Shown here one piece after another: positions 1 through 10,825 of a stretch of 55,631 nucleotides of DNA. Source of the DNA: Sporodiniella umbellata (taxonomy: Eukaryota; Mucoromycota; Mucoromycetes; Mucorales; Rhizopodaceae); NCBI GenBank assembly GCA_025677835.1, contig JAIXMR010000142.1:1-55631 (forward strand), in the 5' to 3' direction. The first letter of the stretch is position 1, and every line of letters begins with the position of its first letter. Below the pieces are notes generated by a model that was not told where the DNA came from, made no database searches, and saw nothing but the letters and a program-made list of their open reading frames with translations. The position numbers were made by a program, and so were the translations under genes.

Positions 1-2993
1 AAATTTACATAATATCTTCGGTATTTTTTATTACTACTTCTATCCATTTTTTAGTATAACCGAAATTGCTTGTAATACTGAGCAGTTTCTTTTACGCATA
101 GCTATAGGGATGTTGTAGTTTTTTTTTTTCTTTTTTTTTTTTTTTTTTGTAAAATACTGTTGTGTTTTGTTAGATAGCTTAGGAAAAATATTGTTTAAAA
201 AGTGAATGAATATTCCAAAAAAAACCAAGACAAAACAAAGTATGTTAAAAGCTGATAATAAACGCTAGAACAGAAGAGATGCAGATGATATAGAAAACTG
301 TAGCTGACTTTGCCTTCATTCTAACATAAGCAGTGGCTGATATAAAAAAGTATGTAGGTTTTTGTTCGTCAGATAGCAGATATGGTACCTAGGTTTTTAA
401 TACTTCATTAGTTTGTTGATCTCAAACGTTTTGAATCAAACAGAGAACTCACACGCTCATATTAATCAAATTTTTTATTAGTGGTCACATATAAGCTAGC
501 AAAATTTAAAGCCAAAGTCAAAACACAAAACAAGAAAAAATGGTTGGCTAAAAATACTCAAGATTAGCTTTGGATATTCCATTGTGCAATTGCTCTTTGT
601 ATGTAACGCGTGCTATTTAAAGCTCCCAAAAGATCAAATGTCAAAAGTTTCAGAGCTACAAAGTTTACTATTTCCAAACTTATTGACGACAGACTATTTA
701 TTTTTGTCATCCATGAGGTAGGTTGAAAGTTTGATTGGAGTCAGTGATCCTCTGGCACAACTGATACGGGTCGACTGTGATCAATCTCCTTTTTCCATTG
801 ATGGGAGAAGTTTTTTAATATTCTTCCGATAAAACGCCGTCTTCTGATGAGACATAATTAATTGCTATCTTTTCTAACCTCTATCCTTTCTAACCTCTAT
901 CTTTTCTGGTTGTTTATAGGCAAAAAATAGCTTCGGCTGCTGTTGTTGTTGTTGTTATCGTTTGTAGTCCGCGGTTGGAAGGCTTTCCTTCCCAGTCCTC
1001 TCAAAAATAAAGTGTTCCGTCTTGTTTTACAGAGGCTATGGGGAGCTCCTCTTTCTCTGCTATTGGCCGACTTTTCTTGGTGAATATAAGCACAGAGAAG
1101 CGATGAGTTCTTATAAGAAAGATAGCATGTTTCAGAAAATAAGTGTTTCATTCGAAATCTGAGATTATTTAAGAAAACAGCCTATATTTTATTTTTTTTC
1201 TTATTCTTTTCATGAATCTATCTGTCAAGCCATGTGCATCTTTTGGATACTATTTCTTTTTTAAATTTAATAATATATTATCCTTGTCATCGTTTCTCAC
1301 AGCCAAAAACCAGAACACAAGCTTTCATAAAACTTAAAACAGATTTTCTTTTTGTCGCTTTTTTACTTTGACCCCAAAAGTTATTTCATAAACACAAATC
1401 CGTTTTCCTAAGGTTGGCTTTATGAAAACTTTGATTTTTTTTAAACAAACTTTTAATGATATAAGAGTGCAAGTACGAAACGAATTTATTTTCAACGTCT
1501 TTTGGGCAGTACTGTGAAAAAAAGGGAGTATATATCCAGGCTGCTTTTATAAAAATCCGCCAGCGCTTGTTACTGATTGGACTGTAACGCTGACTTAATA
1601 TGTTGTCATAAAAGTAAATAAATGAGATTTTTAGAAACTCAAAAGCTTTTTAACCTTGCTTTGACCTTTGTTGGTGGAGCACATTGCTGTAAATCAAACA
1701 CGGTAAATACTGTTTAAAGACTCTCAAACGTTTTTTTTTTTAACAAACCCCCCCTCTTGTATTTGTTGAGCGTGTATCGAATATCAAGTTGCATCTTTTT
1801 TGTTATTTTTCAATGCCACACCAAATCGTGTGTGTCTACCTAAACTGCTCAAAGACAAGGCCAGTGGTCGAGATGCAGCATCTGCCCTTTTTAGGAAACA
1901 TCCAATTATTTTTCATTCAGTTTATATTCAAGAGATTTATGTTAGCTATTATCTCCCATTCGTTTAAAGTCAAGTAGTTTTTGATTTTCTTCTACTGTCT
2001 TTTTGAAACGTAGCCTGAGAAACACTTTGTTGTCTATTGGCATTACGAGTACCAAAAAAAAAAAAAAAAAGAAATAATACTAAACTACCTAAACTCACCA
2101 AAAAAAACACGATTGTTTGTTGTTCAAACTCCGGAACGGCACAGACTACAAAAAACAATGTTTAAAAAGCAAACATAACCTAAGGAAAAAAATAATTGAA
2201 AGAAAAGCAAGAATTTTAAATAGAAAGCTTTTTTTTTTTTAAAAAAAAAACAAAACAAAACAAAAGAGGGGGGAGGAAAGGGAAGGGAAGGACTTTATGG
2301 CGTCCAAAGCAATAATAATAGGGTAAGACTGTGTCACTATACCCTTTGATTTATCCATCATGAAGATGATACAAATGTGTTTGATATGATTTGCTGTGAT
2401 CAAATCGTTGTATTTTTATCTTCGAATAAACTGTAGACAAAAGGAAACCAACTTGTGTAAAAAGTGCTCAATCCACATGTTTTTTAAGAACTTTTTGATA
2501 GAGTATTGACATTTGTTATATTTCGACAAAAACAGCTGATTAACTGAGTAGCTTTTTTATTTGCACGCATTAGAATCCTGTTTTATCTTTGCTTTACCTC
2601 CCTTTTTTTCTTATTTTTCAGTACACTCTCAGCATTAGAAAAAGAACGGGACTCATATATAAATGGTTCAATAGGATTATTAAAGTGACTTTCAAAGGTG
2701 TCTTGCTGTAAGCAACGTGAAGGTGTAGCAAAACCATAGACAGTGTGAGATTTGCTTGAAGGACAAAGGATAATAAATCCCCTTACATGGTAATCGCTAG
2801 ACAATTTAGCAGTATAATTCTGATTTCTAAGGTCCCACCTGGTCAATAGATCTAGAATAAGTACACAAGGATCTTGAAAAAAACGTTACACAACACCTGA
2901 GGACGACCCTTTGGAGTACATTAATTTTTATTTTTGTGTTTCTTTCTTTACGTCTATTTATTTTCTTGGTGTTTTAGCGCAAAGCAGTCATTT
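1..2993. other. AT-rich intergenic region, no gene seen
   Basis: No reading frame here has a recognisable domain, and stop codons are dense on both strands. The stretch holds homopolymer runs (a T run near 120-148, an A run near 2055-2070) and a T12/A10 junction at about 2229-2250 followed by a purine-rich tract. A TATA-like element lies near 1530. The last few hundred bases are probably the promoter and leader of the methyltransferase that follows. Confidence 0.6.
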
Positions 2994-4322
2994 ATGGGAA
3001 ACTTGATATCTAGTGAAAAAGTAGCATCGTCAAATGTGGCCGCCAAGATCCCTAAACACCTTCAACCTACAAAGCAAAAGCCAACCTTCAAAAAATCAGA
3101 TTCTATCCCAGCACACGCAAAAAAAAAAAGAAAAGACGCTCGCGTTCCCTTAAAATCTGAAGTCATACTTCCAGGGCTAAAGTTCAAATGGTTTGAAGAA
3201 CCCAAAAGTTTCTGTACACACGTAAGAAACTTTTTGAAAACGACATATACATAAACTCATCACTGCAAAAGATAGAGGGCTTTTTACCCAACAATAAAAC
3301 AGAGCAGGATAGGCATCGAATCCAGTTTTATATCATTCGTTGGGCTTTTGGACGGTAAGGAAGCAAAGTGTGGATCTCATGTCTTATACGTTTCTAGTCA
3401 CCATATCATCCCACAAGAGATTGCACTAGAGCTATCCAGAGGCATACAAGTACTCGAAATAAAGTAAAATTTTATTTTATGTCTCCTTTACTTTAGCTGT
3501 TTCTAACTTTACTTTCAAGTGTAGCTGTGGACCGGGTCTATGGGTAACAATATTACTGGCTATAGGATAGACTGATTTCTTTTTAGGCAAGCCATCCAAT
3601 ACTAGATATGGCACAAGATTTCACACAGTCCACGTTCAACCTGGTGGACATTCAAAACACGCTCTATCCAACAGACTCTTTCAACACACAATCGACTACC
3701 AGTAGCCATAGAGCATTGAACAATTTCAGGTTTTTTGATCAAAACATCCAGCAAAACCGAAAATTGCCATTTGACACACACCAAATCGACTATTTTCAAC
3801 AGACAATGGCTACCTTGTCTTATACAAATGACGACTGGATGTTGATGATGAAAGAAATGTTGCGTGTGACTAAACCAGGCGGATATGTTCAATTAATAGA
3901 ATTAGAATTAATACCTCATAACGTGGGACCCCGAGGCAAATTATGGCTGGAACAAGGCAAGTATTCAATAAAAATACTTTATTGGCTAATCGTTTTTAGT
4001 TTGTCAGAATCTAAAAAAGCATCGTAATATAAAGGCCAATGCAGCCATAGAGATGGAGCAAATGTTGAAGAGTATTGGATTAGTCGATATTCAATCGGAG
4101 TTTGTTTCGATTCCTTTAGGCTCATGGGGACTAGACATAGGGTGTCTTTGGAAAGAGAACTACGACTCATTCTTCAAATCAGCAAAACCGTACTTGTCAG
4201 ACATAACCGGTGTTAGTAGCAAAGAATTTAAATCCAATATGAGAATATTTGAAGAAGAGTTGGATGAATATAAACCGTTCAACAACATACATCTAGTTTG
4301 GGGACGTATACCTTGTTTATAG
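2994..4322 (+). CDS. SAM-dependent methyltransferase, possible N-myristoylation
   Basis: A predicted class I (Rossmann-fold) methyltransferase of 362 aa that transfers a methyl group from S-adenosylmethionine; the acceptor is unknown. Modelled exons: 2994-3221, 3272-3354, 3398-3463, 3525-3543, 3587-3956, 4000-4322. Seen in the protein: a lysine-rich N-terminal region, the FLPNN...EQDR stretch that precedes the fold in this fungal family, the SAM-binding VLEINCGPGLW (split over two introns), and PGGYVQLIE of the post-core strand. The start at 2994 gives MGNLIS, which fits the N-myristoylation pattern MGxxxS/T; an in-frame start at 2934 would hide that glycine. The intron 3957-3999 begins with GC (AAG|GCAAGT), and only this choice keeps the frame open into the last exon. 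The fold assignment is firm; the substrate is not predictable. Confidence 0.82.
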
Positions 4323-6286
4323 TGACTTCCTGCTCATTTGTTTAGGATTTAAACCAAAAAAAAAAAAGGCTTTTTGCTTTATCTAAGACGTTTTAAAAAT
4401 AAATACTCTCCTTTTAGGTTCTATATTGACGTGTTTTATACCTACATATAAAGTACAGCCTATTTCAATCGTTATAGTTTCCAGCGACAAAAGTTGGGTT
4501 TCAATCCTTCCACTTTGTTTTTTTTTTTTTCAGCAGCTCAAGCCAATAGAATGATACTAAAGAGCAGTCAAATCTCGCGTTTCCAAGCAATTTAGGCTTT
4601 AATGATATATAGTGCGCAATTCCATCACTATTCTCCTACAGACACCTAAAAAAAAGCGCGGCAATAATGATTTGGAGGTGAGAAGTGCATGAAAAAAAGA
4701 AGACATAGAAACTGCGGAAAAGTTTTTTGCAGACTGAGAAAATGTAACTATAGCTTTGATAGAATCGTTTATTGTACCTGAATGATAAGAGAGGCGATTA
4801 AAGAAAAAATGACAAGTAACGCACCATAACACATATTTGCTTGAACAGAAAAGCTTCTGAGAAAACCCATTTTTCATTACCTCATAAGCCTTTTGTATAA
4901 AATTCATAAGCAGTCTCACTAGTTACTCTAAATGATTATCTACAGTTTCGCTTCAATTTTGTTAATTTTTGTAAATAGTCGTCGCATCTTTAGATTTTAT
5001 TATGAAAATAACTATGGAATAATGTTCAAATCAGACGGGGCTGATATATACGGTCTGCTAAAGTAGGATGCGTTAAGACAAAACTTTGTAAAAAACTCAG
5101 TTGTTTTGATTTAACCCCACGGATACTAGTCGAGAAAAACTAAAGAGAAACGAGTGGAGCACGGTATTATAGAAAGAGAGAGCACGGGGAAAATAGCAGC
5201 ATGTAAAAGTTCACAGCATATGTATATTCTTGAAAAAAGGTGTTTTTTTTTTGTTTTTTTGTACATAATGTTTCAATTAAGTAAAGACGCATTTATGCTA
5301 TGATCTATTGCTCTTTTTTATTCTGTCAAAAATGGGTCTGTATATATAAAAAAAGAAAGACACTCATTCTCAAAGTGTCCCAAAGAAGAAAAAGCAAGAC
5401 ATCTTGTGCTCTATTCATCTCTTTATAGTTACCAAAAGAATTGCTAATAATAGGCAGTTATGCTAAAAAACTGTATTGATCCATTCACGGTCTTTACTGA
5501 GCTAGCTTTGAAAATACTCAGACACAAAAGATACTTTTGTGCAGTATAAGCGTACAGCAGTAGTTTTAGACTTACAAGCTATTTCTTAACATAAAATGGG
5601 TATGATTTACAGCATTTCCAAAATCAAAGTAGTATACCTGTGTATTATAAAATGCAACACTGATTTTGGTAACACTGCAAGTAGAAAATGCTGCTGAGAC
5701 ACATGTTTCGTTTAAGCTAAAATTTATTATTGGCTGGCTATCACCTGTCAGACAAAAAAAAGCCGATGTTTAGTTTTTCATCACTTTGTTAAAATTTTTA
5801 TTCGTGTATGCAAGTGCAACAAAGAAAATTCTAGGATTGATTCGTTTTGTTTTACATTGTACAAACAATATTCAATGCTCGTATTTGTGTTCCGCAACAA
5901 ACAGAGTTTAGTCTTTCATCATAGGCTTTGAGATCAGCTTGAAAGCCTATTTGAAAAAAAAAAAGGGAGTTGAAAATTAAAGGAGCTTGAGCCTACATTT
6001 TGCTCTGTATTTAGCTTTTGGGCGTTTTGTTTTAAATAATATCAGACAAAAGGTGGCTAGCTAAACTCAGATAGGTTGTAGACTGCCGGATCGGTCCCTA
6101 GTACAACTATAATCTCCACGTCAATCCACGCATTTTTTTTTTGGCTGTGTTGAGGTAATGTTGATTTTGAAGCGGTAACTTAATCATGTTTCGAATACTT
6201 GGTACCTCTTTCAAAAAAAAAAGTTTCTTTACAGTATCTTTTTCACTTGGTTGTTTTCCTTTCAAAACGAAACTTAAAAAACAAGT
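4323..6286. other. Intergenic region, no gene seen
   Basis: About 2 kb with no supported gene. A short A run follows the methyltransferase stop (4358-4368). The minus-strand frame at 4599-4919 has no recognisable motif and is interrupted by T/A-rich stretches. The end of the region is the probable promoter of the pyruvate decarboxylase gene. Confidence 0.55.
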
Positions 6287-8032
6287 ATGCATTCCATTGC
6301 CATTGGACAGTACCTTATCAATCGTCTTAAAGAGATCAATATAGACGTCATTTTTGGCGTCCCCGGGGACTTCAATATGGTAAGACCTCTTCTATTATCA
6401 AACGCAGGACTGATGCTTTTTTTTTCTAATCGACAATAGTCTTTTTTGGATATTGTAGAAGAAGACTCTACTATTACCTGGGGAAACAATGCCAACGAGT
6501 TGAATGCTTCATATGCCGCCGACGGTTATGCTCGTATTCGTGGAGCTGGTGCACTCCTGACTACTTTTGGAGTAGGAGAACTTTCAGCAATCAATGGAGT
6601 AGCTGGATCGTATGCTGAAATGGTTTCTGTAATTCATATTGTTGGAACCCCTTCAACAAAATCGCAAGCGTCTGGCGCTGCTACCCATCACTCTCTTGGC
6701 GATGGCAACTTTAAGGTTTTTAAAGACATGTATAACCCAGTCACATGCGCGTCTACCCATTTGACAAAGCAAACAGCTCTTTCAGAAATCGATCGCGTTA
6801 TTTCCCAAGCCTTTTTCTCAAAACGTACAGGCTATATTGGTATTCCTGTAGACTTGTTCAAAGTGCAGGTTGAGATACCGGACATTCTGGCTCCTCTTGA
6901 GATTCAAATACCTAAAAATCATCCAGATGTACAAGCAGCGGCACTTAAAGTAATTGTAGACGCCATGAACAAAGCAAAACACCCTGTTATTATAGTTGAT
7001 GGTTGCGTTGTACGACACGGAATACAAAAAACTGTACAGGAGTTTGTAGATCGATCAGGATTTCCGGTATACGTCACAGCTATGGCCAAAGGCGCTGTAG
7101 ATGAGTCCACTGATCAGTTTCGCGGTTGTTATGTAGGAAAAGCCAGTCTGGAAAATGTAAATAATGAAATCGGGTTGGCGGATCTGTTTATCCAGATAGG
7201 ACACGTCAAATCAGACGTCAATACAGGAAACTTTACCAACTTTATAGACCATACGAAAATTATCGAGTTACACTCCTCTCATGTCAGTGTTTTTGGTGTA
7301 GAGTATCAGAAAGTTTCCATGATGGAGCTCATTCCTCTTTTGACAAAAGCTCTCTCAGACACCTCACGTATCTTCAATTTGGGACCGCGAACTCGACTGG
7401 TACCTGCACACTCCGGAGAGAGAATCACCAACAGTTGTCTCTGGAGCAAGGTTTGCGACTATATGGAAGAGGATGCTATTGTATGCGCTGACATGGGAAC
7501 AGCAACGTTTTCTTCTCTAGGAATGGACGCACCTAAAGGCACAGCCTTTCTTTCACAGATTTTGTGGTGTTCTATTGGTTATTCCGTGGGTGCTGCTGTG
7601 GGTGCCGCCTTGGCTGATCGTAGCCGTCGTGTTTATCTTTTTGTGGGTGACGGATCTTTTCAAATAGCTTGTCAAGAAATTTCTCTCTTTCTTCGCCATG
7701 GTCTGACACCGGTAATAATACTCTTAAATAACCAGGGTTATTTGATGGAGCGGCTTATGAGTGGTCCTAATCGTTCTTACAATAATATCAAGACTTGGAA
7801 TTACAGTCAATCGTTAACCTATTTTGGTGCATATATACAAGAGGAAGATCCCACTATGAAGATATCTGAAGTGGGCTTCCAAGGGACAGTTACAAATCAT
7901 CAAGAATTCGATTCAGCTATGGAATTAGTTCAATCGAATCCGGATAAAATTCACTTTCTTGAAGTTGTTCTTCCACGTATGGATGCACCTCGCACTCTTG
8001 ATTTGCTGCTTACCGAATTTAGAAGAGTCTGA
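6287..8032 (+). CDS. PDC1: Pyruvate decarboxylase
   Basis: Thiamine-diphosphate enzyme that converts pyruvate to acetaldehyde and CO2 in the cytosol. Two exons, 6287-6379 and 6440-8032, give 561 aa, the usual length (yeast enzyme 563). The start MHSIAIGQYL begins directly at the N-terminal domain. Catalytic residues sit at the same numbers as in yeast: Asp28 in GVPGDFN, Glu51 in NELNASYAADG, His114-His115 in THHSLGDGNF. The ThDP/Mg motif starts at VGDGS (about 434) and ends at LLNNQGY. The only intron (60 nt, GT-AG) lies after codon 31. The next gene on the same strand, 1.05 kb downstream, is an aldehyde dehydrogenase that could use the acetaldehyde. Indolepyruvate or other 2-oxoacid decarboxylases are relatives, but the conservation favours PDC. 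Confidence 0.95.
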
Positions 8033-9083
8033 TAGTCGTCTGCTTTAAATTTCTTTCTTAAATAAAAAATTAAGAACGGCAACAAGCGATTATTGTGTTT
8101 ATATAAACAATTGAAACAAAAAATGGCATGAATATCGACCAAACTAAACAGCTATAGCTTGTTTATTATAGTACATAAAGAAGCTTAGTTGGCATTAAGA
8201 GTATGCTTTTGCCCTATATAGCATATTTACAAAATGTAACCAGTGTGCCACTTTCGCTACTCTTAAAAAGTCAAACAGTCAAATTGTTGTTTCCAAAAAC
8301 TAGATACATTAATCCCTAAAAAGGAGAGCGTACAGATTTTTATTATAGCAACAGTAATTGCAATAATAAAAGCGAGACTCAGCAGTTTATAGTCGTAATA
8401 TCAAACATCCCTGTGTGCTATATAAGATTTGGAATCAAAGTACAAGCGTTGTTTGTTTAGCTTATCGCTAATATTTAAAGTTAGATATATGTTTATTCAA
8501 GTGCTTTTAAAAGTATAAATTATTACAAACAAGCGCCAAACCGTATGAAGTCTAGTTAAGGCGTATTCAAAACTATCTCACCTGATCAAATATTTCCTTT
8601 TCTGAATACGGTCTCGTAGAAACTAGTAAACAGTTTGTATTTGAGGTAAACCGTTTTTCATATTTGCTTGCTTTTTTAAGAATCAATATGGCTTTTAAAC
8701 TTTAGTAGTCTTCAAGCTCTATGTATATGAAATACTGTTTTTTTTTTAAAAAAAAACAGACTAAGTACTGTATCTACCTTTGCATATCTACACATTGAAA
8801 CAGTATAGAACATAAAATATGAATACACAAAAAATACTTTTTTACCTACAATTCTGTTTGTTATTTCAGTGCAAAAAACATGTGAAGTAAAAATAAACAG
8901 TAATTCTCTTTTTAGAGAAGTTCGCTTTGCAGAAAAAAGGCTTGAGGTGCATTATGCAGACTTTTGTATTATGTTTGGCTTGTTTTCTTTTTGCATACCT
9001 TCTAAAGCTCGCATAAAAGAATAATATAAATACTCCTTTTGTTGCGATTTTTTTTTGTGTAGAAATACCAGTGAATTCTTAGT
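8033..9083. other. Intergenic region between PDC and ALDH
   Basis: No open frame with a motif. It contains a perfect 25-bp palindrome at 8735-8759 (CTG, T10, A9, CAG). It must hold the 3' end of PDC and the promoter of the aldehyde dehydrogenase. Confidence 0.55.
8735..8759. repeat. Perfect T/A palindrome
   Basis: CTG followed by ten T, nine A and CAG, an inverted repeat able to form a hairpin in either strand. Similar T-run/A-run junctions without a loop occur near 2229-2250, 16429-16443, 25484-25500 and 45456-45474. Function unknown. Confidence 0.7.
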
Positions 9084-10688
9084 ATGTCTGAATTTCTTAT
9101 AAAAATCAATACGTCTAAGAACTATCAGCTTGAGCGTAACTATAATGCAGAGTAATAAACAGAAAACTAGATGCTAACAGGTTTTTTTCCGAAAAAAAGT
9201 CCAAACAGGGTTGTTTATTAATAACAAGTTTGTTAAAGGCTCTGATACTATAGAGGTTTTATACCCCTCTACTGGAAAAGTCATTACCTGTGTTCAGGCT
9301 GGTAAGACAAAATAATTTTGAGTTAACATTAGGCATTTAAGCATTAACCCTACCAAGCTGAAGAGAAGGATGTTGATAGAGCCGTCGACGCAGCTGAAAA
9401 AGCTTTTCATGGGGAATGGTCTAGCATAGCTTCGACTGAACGTTCCAAGCTACTACGTAGATTTGCCGATTTAATGGAAAGAGATTTTGAGGAGATATCT
9501 CAAATAGAGACTCTGAATTCTGGCAAAGCAATCGCTAGTGCTCGTTCTTTTGATATCAGCTTGTGTATAAAAACCCTTCGCTATTACTCTGGACTTGCTG
9601 ATAAAATCAATGGAAAGGTTATAGACACTGAAGGCTGTCTTTCTTATACGCGCCATGAGCCTCTTGGTGTATGTGGGGCCATTGTTCCTTGGAATTTTCC
9701 GTTGTTGCTTTTAATGTGGAAGATAGGGCCAACTCTAACAACAGGAAATACTGTGGTTGTAAAGACCTCTGAGATTACTCCACTTTCTGCTTTGAAGATT
9801 GCTAGTTTGATCGTTGAAGCAGGGTTTCCTCCTGGAGTGGTCAACATTTTGACAGGCTATGGATCCAAAGCCGGACATGCTTTAGCTAAGCATATGAAGG
9901 TTGCTAAGATATCTTTCACTGGAAGCACTTTTACGGGACGTTCAATAATGAAGGCAGCTGCAGAAAGCAATCTGAAGAGAGTTACTTTGGAGCTGGGAGG
10001 CAAGTGTCCTATCATTGTTTTTGACGATGCTGATCTTGAACAAACCGTCAAATGGGCTTACAACGGAAGCTTTTTCAATCAAGGCCAAGTTTGTTGCGCG
10101 GGAAGTCGCATCTACGTTCAAGAGACGGTTTACGATCAATTCTTAGAAAAGTTTAAAGAGCGCTCCTATGTGAAGAGAATTGGAGATCCTGAAGACGAAG
10201 ATACATTTCAGGGGCCTCAGATATCTAAAAAGCACTGTGACACAATCATGGAATATATTGAGAGTGCAAAGAAAGATGGAGCAACATGCTATATGGGTGG
10301 CAACCGCTGGGGAAATGAAGGCTACTATATTGAACCTACTGTTTTCACCGATGTTCATCAAAAAATGAAAATAGTTCAAGAAGAAATTTTCGGCCCTGTT
10401 GTTACCATTTCAAAGTTTAAAGACGTAGAGGATGTAATTAAAATGGCGCTTGATACAAACTACGGGCTCGCTGCAGCAGTTTTTACTCAAAACACAGCTC
10501 GCGCTCTCAATGTTTCCAATCGTCTTCAATCAGGTACTGTTTGGATAAACTGTTATAACGAAATTGACTGCAACACTCCTTTTGGTGGTTATCGGCAAAG
10601 TGGTTTTGGTCGAGAAAACGGTGAGTATGCACTAGACGAATATGTTCAAATCAAAACTGTTAAAATCAACGTGAGCCGACTTCCATAG
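9084..10688 (+). CDS. NAD(P)-dependent aldehyde dehydrogenase
   Basis: Oxidises an aldehyde, probably acetaldehyde, to the acid. Modelled exons 9084-9135, 9200-9301 and 9358-10688 give 494 aa, normal for the ALDH superfamily. The first exon encodes MSEFLIKINTSKNYQLE; the second starts in the conserved TGLFINNKF. Motifs: VPWNFPLL (cofactor and oxyanion Asn), FTGSTFTGR (dinucleotide site), LELGG with general base Glu263, and GQVCCAGSR with nucleophile Cys297. No mitochondrial presequence is visible, so a cytosolic enzyme is likely. The acceptor at 9199 follows a T-rich tract and keeps the conserved TG; an alternative at 9208 would drop it. Lying just downstream of PDC on the same strand, it could complete pyruvate to acetate. 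Substrate choice is inferred. Confidence 0.9.
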
Positions 10689-10794
10689 CCTATCACGTTA
10701 TATCCATGTATTGAATGTCTGCAAAAGGTGAATTGAATAAAACAAAAGCATTAAAAAACAAGTTTCTATTTGAAGTGTAGCGTACTGATCACTG

Positions 10795-10825
<31 letters not shown>

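Noticed and set aside
3602..3892. 96-codon minus-strand frame
   Set aside because: Antisense shadow of the methyltransferase exon.
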